Assembly: GCA_040954595.2 (NCBI GenBank)
Contig: CM082589.2
Location: forward strand, 9,052,001 to 9,116,000
Reading direction: 5' to 3'
Source of the DNA: Balanoglossus misakiensis
Lineage: Eukaryota; Hemichordata
DNA length: 64,000 nt
The translations under genes and the position numbers were made by a program. A model generated the notes under the pieces. The model was given only the letters and a program-made list of their open reading frames with translations, made no database searches and was not told where the DNA came from. How positions within the stretch are numbered: position 1 is the stretch's first letter; the number at the start of each line of letters is the position of its first letter. Positions 55,513 through 64,000 of this stretch are shown here, piece by piece.

Positions 55513-56580
55513 TTAAAGCTGCAAGCAGCATTGTCCGGGCCCAAGCTCTATTATCTGATCAGATTATTAGATATGCACATAATTAATGAGTAGAACCATA
55601 ATGCTGTGTTTTATCCCATGAAATATCAAGGTTATATCTATGTTTGGTGTTGATATAGTGTTAAGTAGGTCAAAGGTCACCCGAGGTCACCCAACATTTG
55701 GGCAAAAAATTTTGACCCAATACTGGTCAATGTCCAACAAAAACCAAACCTCTAGGTCTATTGGTGCATCTGTAATTAGGTATGCGCATATTTAATGAGG
55801 TCAGCAGAGGTCAAAGGGGTCATGAAAAGTAGCGAAATTTTTTTATCACATACAAATCCACATACATCAAAAAGCAAAATGATAGCCCTATAGGTTAGCC
55901 TGGAATTAGATATGCAGAAAAAAACGATGTGTCAAAAGTAGGTCAAAGGTCATTGCCAAAATTACCAAAATATTTGGGGTAGGTCCTGGCAGGGGCGATA
56001 CCAATGTGCACAAAAATCAGAACTCTGGTACATTTAGAACAGGTAGTATGAGCTATATATGCATCCCTATAGGTTAGCCTGGAAATAGATATGCAGAAAT
56101 AATAATGTGTGAAAAGTAGGTCAAAGGTCATGTGAAAAATCACCAAAAATTTGTAACATATTTTAGTCATATGACGATTGATATCCATAAAAAGAATTTG
56201 CATGCTATCAATTTCTAGACTAGAAAAAGGAATTTCAATTTTTCACTGCTTTTTACAAAATCCAATATGGCCGCCATATTTTTCGACCAATCACAATGCT
56301 CTTTGTATACTTGATAGACATCAGTGTAGTGACCATACTCCCCGAATCTTGCGACTCAGTTATCGCTGGTTCTGGAGAAGATTGTTGGAGTTTTAGTATG
56401 GTTTTTCGAAAATCCAATATGGCCGCCATAATCTTCGACCAATGACAATGTTCTTGGCAAACTTAGTAAAAATTGTGGCAAAAAAACTGGAACATGGACA
56501 GCATAATGTCCAATTACAAAAATGATGGGCAGAAGGTAGACTACAAAATATTGTGATTACACACTAATCCACATGCATCA
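55513..56580 (+). repeat. Array unit 23 (mosaic, truncated)
   Basis: Starts with a type 2 head. It jumps back to an earlier part of the unit near 56065 (GCATCCCTATAGG), loses part of a B block near 56465, and jumps again at 56544 (GACTAC|AAAATATTG). Array sequence stops at CATGCATCA near 56580, where the Helitron-like region begins. Confidence 0.8.
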
Positions 56581-56638
56581 TTACACATGCAGTAGTTGAG
56601 GGCGAAATACAAAGTTAGAATGGACACATTATGTGATT

Positions 56639-56661
56639 GGTTAATAGTCACTAGTGATGTG
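56639..56661. repeat. Palindrome-containing repeat, copy 1
   Basis: GGTTAATAGTCACTAGTGATGTG, with the core palindrome TCACTAGTGA. A nearly identical copy lies at 60756-60777, just before the main coding exon. Confidence 0.5.
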
Positions 56662-56826
56662 TGGATTGGTTGTAAATTGTTGAAAATTTTCATCTGAATC
56701 AGTGAAAGTTTTGACAGAGGTATTTGTTTGGCTATAAACATATCTTTATTTAAGTGAACAGATCTGTATATTACATTCGTTAACTGTGAAGAGGATGTAG
56801 TATGGATATACCAATATATTGAGCTG

Positions 56827-56834
56827 TATAAAAG
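56827..56834 (+). promoter_or_regulatory. TATA box
   Basis: TATAAAAG 36 bp upstream of the predicted start codon at 56863. It implies transcription from around 56857 and a very short leader. Confidence 0.5.
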
Positions 56835-56862
56835 GAGTGTTAACCCAACACGTCTATAGGGT

Positions 56863-59800
56863 ATGAATCTGAAAGCAACTTCATCCTACGCACTTGAATC
56901 CGAAAACGAATCTGACTCCAGCAGAGGCGTTGACCTGAATCCGGTGAGTAACACGTATACAATCACATGCTGTTTTTAAATGTGATACGAATGAGAGAAT
57001 CGGTGGTTTGAACGTATAATACTTGGTGGTGTTGGTTATGAAGTTGTTGTTTAACCAATGGTAGTGTGATTTTGTTTGTTTGTGAGACGATGGCAGTTTT
57101 GTAAGATGTTTTGTATTTTCGTCTCGAGCGAAATCCAAGATGGCGGCTATCGTAACATGTCGAGATTGCTTATTGTATGTAAAGAATCCATGGTACCGTA
57201 AGCATGCATGTTTTGGCAAATGTTATATATGTTGAGATGGTGGAGTTTGCTGGATTAAATAGAACAATTAGAGGCTGGGTAAATCAGAGTTTCTAGTGCG
57301 TTCGGTTCCATTCAAGTTGAAATTACGAGATAAGCTTCTTTTTGCAGTCAATGTACAAATGATTATTTAGACTGGAAAGGGTTTAGGCAAGCGAATCTCG
57401 TGACCGGAAGTGTTGAATTCGGGCGATCGGTGTGTCATGCGTATGTTACGTACAAGCGTTGGTAAAGTATTAATTCTAGGATGTATATTTGTAAAAAAAA
57501 TAAACTGTGTGGTATTTATGGATTGGCTTTTCCAAATACGTAAATACTGCATTTATTTCTGTGAATATTGTATGTTTATGTGATCAAAAGCCCAGGGGTA
57601 ATCATTGTAATTTTTATCAGTTAAATTGATTTGTTTTTTTTTATAATTGAAAGGAATTTTGCTTCAAATATTGAACGATCTGTGTGAGTACAAAACAGAA
57701 ACATTGCTGGATTATTTGACATTTTGGTTGTTTGTAAAAATGTGGGGACAAGTGGAGAATTGGCCAAATATTTTTGGTGACCACTGTCTTTAGTGTGTAT
57801 GCTTTCTGGTGTGACAGGTGTGCCAAAACATAGACAATGAAATCTGGCAGGAGCATGAAAAGAACAGTTGACTTGTTAACATATTTTGATGCCATGAAAC
57901 TACGTTGTGGGCAAGACAATTTGTGTTATCAATCTGTGGTAACCTGTATGTGCCATTTGTATGGAAACTGTGATCAAGATATGAATTTCTGAATATCACA
58001 AGCTTGGCAGTGAATTTATTGTTAATTGTTATCCTGTTTGTAGGCAATTGTATATTTTAATGTACTAGTTTAGATATATATTTATAGTTAATTAGTTAAT
58101 TAAACAGGTTTTTTTATTTTCTTGACAGATTTTGGCTACCAAAGAGTTTTCAAGGTGAGTGTTGGTGCACAACAGTGCATAGTATCATAGATTAACACAC
58201 TCGGGTGTGCATTGTGTCAAATGTGAATTAGCCTTTTAAATCATTTGCGGAGGAATTGCTTAGTTCTACTATCAGTCACACTGTGGTTTAATATCAGATA
58301 GGATGATTGTCCACTTCCATGCACCGTCTGTTAACATGTAAAAGCACTAGCCCATTTCTATGAATTTGTTATTCAGGGGTGACGGAAGAAAAACATATTG
58401 TAATAGTTCATAGAAATGGTGTTTATTGAATACATCAGAAAGGAAGGGACTTGTATGTGCAGAACAATCATTGTGCTATGTGGTGTTAAGACCATTGGAT
58501 AGTGCCATTACTTACAACAATGGCTTCAAAAAAACATTGGTATGATGTATGTTTGTTGATGTCCTTGTCCTGTCATCGAACTTGTATATTAAATTACTAA
58601 GTGTAAATCAGGTATAAAACAATCATGTTATGATTTGTATGAGTACATAATGAAAATGCCAGGATGTAAGGTCATACAAGGGTCAGGATTCAAGCCTTAT
58701 CAGGTTCTTCAGGAGGGAAATGCGGTGTGAGTGAATACTGTGTGTGTATTTGTCCGTGTGTGTGTCTGTATGTATGAATGCGTACATGTATGCTTGTCAT
58801 TGTACTTGGACTTGATATTGCTGACTGGTGGAAATGGTTTTGAAGTGAAATTTTATTCAGATTTGGCTGAGTACATTGCAACGTAAATGGGAAAATGTCG
58901 GGTCATTCAGGGTCAGGTCTGAAGCCTTTTTTGGTTGTACACGGTGGATGTTGGGGTGTCCGTGTATTTGTTTATGTCTGTGCAAATTCATACATGTATG
59001 CCTATCGTACTTGGACTTGATATTGCTAACTGGTGGAAATGGTTTTGAAGTGAAATTTTATTCAGATTTGGCTGAGTACATTGCAACGTAAATGGGAAAA
59101 TGTCGGGTCATTCAGGGGGGTCAGGTCTGAAGCCTTTTTTGGTTGTACACGGTGGATGTTGGGGTGTCCGTGTATTTGTTTATGTCTGTGCAAATTCATA
59201 CATGTATGCCTATCGTACTTGGACTTGATATTGCTAACTGGTGGAAATGGTTTTGAAGTGAAATTTTATTCAGATTTGGCTGAGTACATTGCAACGTAAA
59301 TGGGAAAATGTCGGGTCATTCAGGGTCAGGTCTGAAGCCTTATTTGGTTGTACACGGTGGATGTTGGGGTGTCCGTGTATTTGTTTATGTCTGTGCAAAT
59401 TCATACATGTATGCCTATCGTACTTGGACTTGATATTGCTAACTGGTGGAAATGGTTTTGAAGTGAAATTTTATTCAGATTTGGCTGAGTACATTGCAAC
59501 GTAAATGGGAAAATGTCGGGTCATTCAGGGTCAGGTCTGAAGCCTTATTTGGTTGTACACGGTGGATGTTGGGGTGTCCGTGTATTTGTTTATGTCTGTG
59601 CAAATTCATACATGTATGCCTATCGTACTTGGACTTGATATTGCTAACTGGTGGAAATGGTTTTGAAGTGAAATTTTATTCAGATTTGGCTGAGTACATT
59701 GCAACGTAAATGGGAAAATGTCGGGTCATTCAGGGTCAGGTCTGAAGCCTTATTTGGTTGTACACGGTGGATGTTGGGGTGTCTGTGTATTTGTTTATGT

Positions 59801-62800
59801 CTGTGCAAATTCATACATGTATGCCTATCGTACTTGGACTTGATATTGCTAACTGGTGGAAATGGTTTTGAAGTGAAATTTTATTCAGATTTGGCTGAGT
59901 ACATTGCAACGTAAATGGGAAAATGTCGGGTCATTCAGGGTCAGGTCTGAAGCCTTTTTTGGTTGTACACGGTGGATGTTGGGGTGTCCGTGTATTTGTT
60001 TATGTCTGTGCAAATTCATACATGTATGCCTATCGTACTTGGACTTGATATTGCTAACTGGTGGAAATGGTTTTGAAGTGAAATTTTATTCAGATTTGGC
60101 TGAGTACATTGCAACGTAAATGGGAAAATGTCGGGTCATTCAGGGTCAGGTCTGAAGCCTTATTTGGTTGTACACGGTGGATGTTGGGGTGTCTGTGTAT
60201 TTGTTTATGTCTGTGCAAATTCATACATGTATGCCTATCGTACTTGGACTTGATATTGCTAACTGGTGGAAATGGTTTTGAAGTGAAATTTTATTCAGAT
60301 TTGGCTGAGTACATTGCAACGTAAATGGGAAAATGTCGGGTCATTCAGGGTCAGGTCTGAAGCCTTTTTTGGTTGTACACGGTGGATGTTGGGGTGTCCG
60401 TGTATTTGTTTATGTCTGTGCAAATTCATACATGTATGCCTATCGTACTTGGACTTGATATTGCTAACTGGTGGAAATGGTTTTTAAAGAAAATTTCACT
60501 CAGATCTGAGATTTGTCTGAGCACATTCTAATGTGAATGCCAGAATGTTAGGTCATACAGGGGTCAGGATTTAAGCCTTATCCTGTTTTCCAGCAGAAAA
60601 AAAGTGTGTCTGTGATACTTTGTGTGTATATGTGTCTATTTGTATACAGGCATGGGGATATGTGTGTATTATGTGTTGCTGTTGAATTACAACTTTGTTC
60701 GGACTTAGTTTCTATAAATCACTTCTGTCTGTTAAAAGTTCCACTACTTTTTACTGGTTATAATCACTAGTGATGTGATTTGATGAGAAGGTTATCTGAA
60801 GTGTGGTGGTGAAAGGATAGTAAAAACCTAACTAGACAGTATATTTGCTTTGTTCCAGATGCCACGCAGTAGATACTGGAGGAAGAAGAGGAGTCAGAAG
60901 AATGAAGATACTGTTGTGTCTGAGGATCCTGTCCTCTTGAAAAACAGGATAGCTATAGAGCACAAAGAGGGGCCTGCCCTCTCTAAAAACAGGAATAGAA
61001 ATGAATACAAAGAGGGGCCTGCCCTCTCTAAAAACAGGAATAATAATGAATTCAAAGAGGGGCCTGCCCTCTCTAAAAACAGGAATAGAAATGAATTCAA
61101 AGAGGGGCCTGCCCTCTCTAAAAACAGGAATATGGATAAAATCAGAAAAAGTGACAGAGAAAATGAAAGTTCAAAAGTCAACAATGAGATATTTGAGACT
61201 GAAAATCAAAGTGTTGATAAGACTGAAGGAAGTAATGAAATTCTGCAACAACATAGTCTTGACAATGATTCATCGGACGACCTATATATTGGTAGTGGAA
61301 CAGAGGACAGTGTTTATTCATTCTCTCCACTTACTTCTGATGTATGTGAACAGCTGTGTTGCAAATTTGATATTGTAGATAAAAATAAAATTGATATTTT
61401 AAATAAACTTGGAAGTGTTACAATTGGAGACCCATGTAATTACAAGTCAATAATTGGTGATGGTAACTGTTATTTTAGGTCCTTATCATATTGTATAAGT
61501 GGGACTGAGCGAAATCACGGAGTTATTCGAACGGCCATTGTGAATCACTTGAAAGCCAATGAGGAAGTATATTCAGGCTGGGTAAGGTTAGATGGATATA
61601 CATCAGTTGCTGATTATATTGAGAAGTCCAGAATGGATCATCTAGGCACATGGGCTACAGAAACTGAAATCCTTGCCACTACAAATCTCTTCAATGTAAA
61701 TATTTTCGTGTACAGTTTCGATAGTTGGTGGAAACATTCATGTAATATAATCAATAAAAACAATGTTGATAGAGGTGTTGGTATATACCTGAACCATCGC
61801 AATAGAAACCATTATGAAGTAGTTGAGTGTGTGAAGACACCACAGTTGGAAACCTGTCATTGTACACACATTGATTGCAATGAAGTTGTCCCTATTGAAA
61901 ATGTAACTGGAGAATGCATGGGTGTGACAGACAATGAGTGTTCAAAACAAATTGGTTTGAAAAAAGAGTTCCATTTGGATGACGTTTTTGCAACACAGTG
62001 TTTCGCACCAGTACGAAGTAAGAAACGCGGTAGAGCCATTGGTGAACGGTTGAAAAAGAAACTCAGGCGTGAAAAGTATGAAAGTGAAAGAGGTAAATTG
62101 AATGAATTAAATGTACCCAGTAGTCTGAAGAGCTCTAAAGCATCTAAACAATATGAACGCTATCAGACTAATTCTGAATATAGAGACAACATAAAATCGG
62201 ATAGTAGAAAGAGATATCATGAAGATGTACTGTATAGAGAGAACAAAAAACGTAGACTTGCAGGAAGATATGATCATGACCTAGTATATCGTGAAGTACA
62301 GAAAACTGTATGTGCAGAACAATGTTTGGCAAAATATGAAAAAGTTCCACTATACAGAGAGCACAAGAAGAGTGAGAGTGCAGCACAATGTGTTGACAAG
62401 TACAAAAAAGATCAGACATTCCGAGAACAAAAGAAGAGACAGAGTGCAGCACAATGTGTTGACAAGTACAAAAAAGATCAGACATTCCGAGAACAAAAGA
62501 AGCGACAGAGTGCAGAACAATGTGTTGACAAGTACAAAAAAGATCAGACTTTCCGAGAACAAAAGAAGAGACAGAGTGCAGCACAATGTGTTGACAAGTA
62601 CAAAAAAGATGAGACTTTCCGAGAACAAAAGAAGAGACAATGTGTTGACAAGTACAAAAAAGATCAGACATTCCGAGAACAAAAGAAGAGACAGAATGCA
62701 GCACTATGTGTTGACAAGTACAAAAAAGATCAGACATTCCGAGAACAAAAGAAGAGACAGAGTGCAGCACAATGTGTTCATAAGTACAAAAAAGATCTGG

Positions 62801-64000
62801 AGTTTCGAGAACAAAAGAAGAGACAGACTGCAGCAGTATTTGCTGACAAGTTCCAAAACGATCAGAAGTTCCGAGAACACAAAAAAAGTCAGAATGCAGC
62901 ACAATTTCTTGACAAGTATAACAGAGATGAAGAGTTTCAAAACTGGACCAAAAAAAAATGTTTGGAACGTTACCAACAGGATCACGTTTATAAACAAACT
63001 GTACTGCAGAGAAGACGTACTGAGAGGAAAGTGACAAAGATTGAAAAGGGAAATATAGAGCGTGTTATAATTGATTTCCGGAATCAGATTTCAGTTGGGC
63101 CAAATTGTGTATGTTCAGTTTGTCACCGGCGACTTTTTAGAAAACAGGTAATTGTTTGTAAGATGGATAACTATGTCTCTAAGGGAGGTCTCTGTGAAAT
63201 GAATGCCAACAAATGCATAACACAAGAGTATGTACACAACTGTAGTGAATTGTGTATTGTTGATTGTCCCCTTAAGAGCAGTGCAGCCAGTAAATTATGG
63301 ATTTGTCACACATGTCATAGCAAACTCTTGCGTGCAGAGATGCCTGTTCAAGCTGCTGCAAACAATCTTGATGTCAAACCAATCCCTGATGAATTAAAAT
63401 GTCTGAATTCTTTAGAGCAACATTTAATTGCACTGCATATTCCTTTCATGAAAATGATGGCACTACCAAGAGGTGGACAAAATGGTGTTCATGGACCTGT
63501 TGTGTGTGTCCCGTCTAATATAGAAAAGGCCACAAGTATTTTGCCTAGAGGTGAATTGGAGGACCAGATGATAAAGGTGAAATTGAAGCGGAAATTAAGT
63601 TATAAAGGTTGTTATCAGTATCAATTTGTAAACAAAGGACACATTCAAAATGCACTGGAATACCTACAGAAAAATAACAAGTGGTATAATGATGTCAAAT
63701 TCAATCTCACTTGGGAAAATACTCTTGAAAAGACTGAAGAAAAATCTAATGGTGAAAGTAATGAAAACACTGAGGAAAAATTGTTAGATACTGATCGCAA
63801 TGATGTAGCATCAGACACAGAAAATGGAAATGAGCCTGATGGAGATACTAATGGAATATTCATGGACACATGCTTTCAACCAGTTGACATTGGTCAGGAT
63901 ATTCTTGATTATCACTTTGATGATATCGCTTGTGTTGCTCCTGGCGAGGATAATAAACCTGTTAGAGTGTTGATGGAGAAGTTCAATGAAGCTAAGTGCT
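56863..64000 (+). CDS. OTU-Helitron protein, runs off the window
   Basis: Exon 1 (56863-56943, 27 codons, donor CCG|GTGAGT) can join in frame to the exon starting at 60859 (acceptor TGTTCCAG, itself beginning ATG). That exon is open for 1,047 codons to the window end without a stop. Numbered from 60859: four 15-residue repeats (KEGPALSKNRN, ~36-94); an OTU cysteine protease domain with GDGNCYFRS (Cys204) and NHYEVVE (His318); about nine 22-residue lysine-rich repeats (DKYKKDQTFREQKKRQSAA, ~477-690); a Cys/His region (CVCSVCH at 750, CHTCH at 816); and EQHLIALHIPFMKMMALPRG (~853-872), which I recall from the N-terminal region of animal Helitron proteins. It would cleave ubiquitin-like conjugates and drive rolling-circle transposition. 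The start exon is an inference. Confidence 0.75.
56944..58650 (+). other. Intron of the Helitron gene, first part
   Basis: Follows GTGAGT. A 26-bp candidate exon at 58129-58154 (acceptor CTTGACAG, donor AAG|GTGAGT) would shift the frame if included, so it is probably untranslated, alternative or a false site. Nothing else was recognised. Confidence 0.45.
58651..60560 (+). repeat. 205-bp minisatellite, eight core units with decayed edges
   Basis: Core units start at 58876, 59081, 59289, 59494, 59699, 59904, 60109 and 60314; all are 205 bp except the second, which has three extra G (208 bp). Diverged half-copies flank the core at ~58651-58875 and ~60480-60560. Unit variants (CCTTTTTTGG or CCTTATTTGG; GTGTCCG or GTGTCTG) alternate in units 5-8 as a repeated dimer. 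The 71-codon open frames in each unit start at TTG, and since 205 is not a multiple of 3 the frame changes between units, so it is non-coding. Confidence 0.9.
60756..60777. repeat. Palindrome-containing repeat, copy 2
   Basis: GGTTATAATCACTAGTGATGTG, partner of 56639-56661, 80 bp upstream of the main coding exon. Confidence 0.5.
60964..61143 (+). repeat. In-frame 45-bp coding tandem repeat
   Basis: Four copies starting at 60964, 61009, 61054 and 61099, each encoding KEGPALSKNRN plus four variable residues. Recent slippage in the disordered N-terminus of the OTU-Helitron protein. Confidence 0.9.
62290..62940 (+). repeat. In-frame 66-bp coding repeat
   Basis: About nine copies of a 22-residue lysine/glutamine-rich motif, C-V-D-K-Y-K-K-D-Q-T-F-R-E-Q-K-K-R-Q. 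The inner copies are nearly identical and the outer ones diverge; one copy (at 62641) lacks four residues but stays in frame. Similar Tyr/Lys repeats precede the zinc region in other Helitron proteins as far as I recall. Confidence 0.85.

Larger units (their letters stand above)
8605..56580. repeat. Giant array of one interspersed-type repeat family (~28 units)
   Basis: Units of 1.2-2.1 kb begin TTAAAGCTGCAAGCAGC, usually followed by ATTGTC(C)GGGCCCAAGC, and end AAGAATAAAGAAAGAAAG with an optional 54-bp hairpin. Between lie A blocks (~238 bp, AGGTCA-rich) and B blocks (~156 bp, ATGGCCGCCAT and CCAATCA). Plus-strand units 1-20 occupy 8605-39204. Unit 21 is split by an inverted five-unit block and by a DNA transposon. 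Units 22-23 end at 56580. No A or B box, tRNA-like head, LTR or protein-coding gene was recognised. The family could be a non-autonomous rolling-circle element, a tailed retroposon or a large satellite; see findings. Confidence 0.9.
56581..64000 (+). mobile_element. 5' part of a probable autonomous Helitron
   Basis: Array sequence ends at 56580, and the next 7.4 kb hold a promoter, a spliced gene for an OTU plus Helitron-type protein, and a minisatellite in the intron. The Rep (HUH) and helicase domains expected in the family would lie beyond the window. The 5' terminus is uncertain: the first bases TTACACATGCAG show neither a clear TC start nor the TTAAAGC of the array family. Confidence 0.6.

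Noticed and set aside
8605-56580. SINE interpretation of the array family
   Set aside because: Units of 1.2 kb or more, no tRNA-, 5S- or 7SL-like head and no convincing A/B boxes. The AATAAA-GAAA tail alone is not enough; not fully excluded.
58876-60324. Seven consecutive 71-72 codon frames
   Set aside because: TTG starts and a 205-bp period that rotates the frame; they are products of the minisatellite.
62291-63034. 247-codon plus-strand open frame
   Set aside because: Out of frame with the OTU-Helitron exon; open only because the 66-bp coding repeat lacks stops in that frame.
62168-63037. 289-codon minus-strand open frame rich in Ser, Phe and Val repeats
   Set aside because: It is the antisense shadow of the lysine-rich repeats of the OTU-Helitron protein; the plus-strand frame from 60859 has domain support.
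1-64000. tRNA, rRNA or other structured RNA genes
   Set aside because: I read for cloverleaf and rRNA signatures and saw none; a covariance-model search would be needed to exclude small RNAs.

Overview
This is an AT-rich window from an animal nuclear genome, most likely an aquatic invertebrate. The evidence is spliced exons, a LINE reverse transcriptase, a THAP-type cut-and-paste transposon, an OTU-type Helitron protein and no operon-like gene packing. I cannot name the species. Almost the whole window is repetitive or mobile DNA; no complete single-copy host gene is visible.

Layout. 1-5.6 kb: a decayed C2H2 zinc-finger remnant (minus strand), a foldback element, a 224-bp tandem duplication, then ankyrin-repeat exons on the plus strand. 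Each exon encodes one 33-34 residue repeat and was amplified together with its intron; a diverged exon follows at 4.6 kb. 5.6-8.6 kb: a LINE (endonuclease plus YADD reverse transcriptase), cut off at its 3' end by the first unit of a large array. 8.6-56.6 kb: about 28 units of one 1.2-2.1 kb non-coding repeat family. Twenty-one are head-to-tail on the plus strand up to 39.2 kb, five form an inverted 8-kb block (39.2-47.3 kb), and plus-strand units follow again. Units start TTAAAGCTGCAAGCAGC and end in (GAAA)n, often followed by one to six copies of a 54-bp hairpin with GGGCCC stems. They hold variable numbers of two sub-repeats. One is packed with AGGTCA direct repeats (DR1, DR4 and DR5 nuclear-receptor spacings). 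The other pairs an ATGGCCGCCAT (YY1-like) site with a CCAATCA (NF-Y-like) site.

47.9-53.3 kb: a young 5.4-kb DNA transposon lies inside one array unit. It has 480-bp terminal inverted repeats, two convergent genes (a THAP plus DDE transposase and a SAP/SWIM/YqaJ nuclease-like protein) and an AT target duplication. I assign it to ISL2EU in the PIF/Harbinger-related group. Both genes appear to take the same promoter and first coding exon from their own TIR copy.

56.6-64 kb: the 5' half of a probable autonomous Helitron. It has a TATA box, a 27-codon first exon, an intron with a 205-bp minisatellite, and a 1,047-codon open frame (OTU protease, 22-residue repeats, zinc-knuckle region, Helitron N-terminal region) that runs off the window without a stop.

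Interpretation (inference): the array family, with GGGCCCAAGC near its head, a matching hairpin at its 3' end, a CTAA end and head-to-tail concatenation, looks more like a non-autonomous rolling-circle (Helitron/Helentron-type) element than a SINE or satellite. The neighbouring Helitron raises, but does not prove, a link. The nuclear-receptor-type half-sites carried by every unit are the most unusual sequence property in the window.
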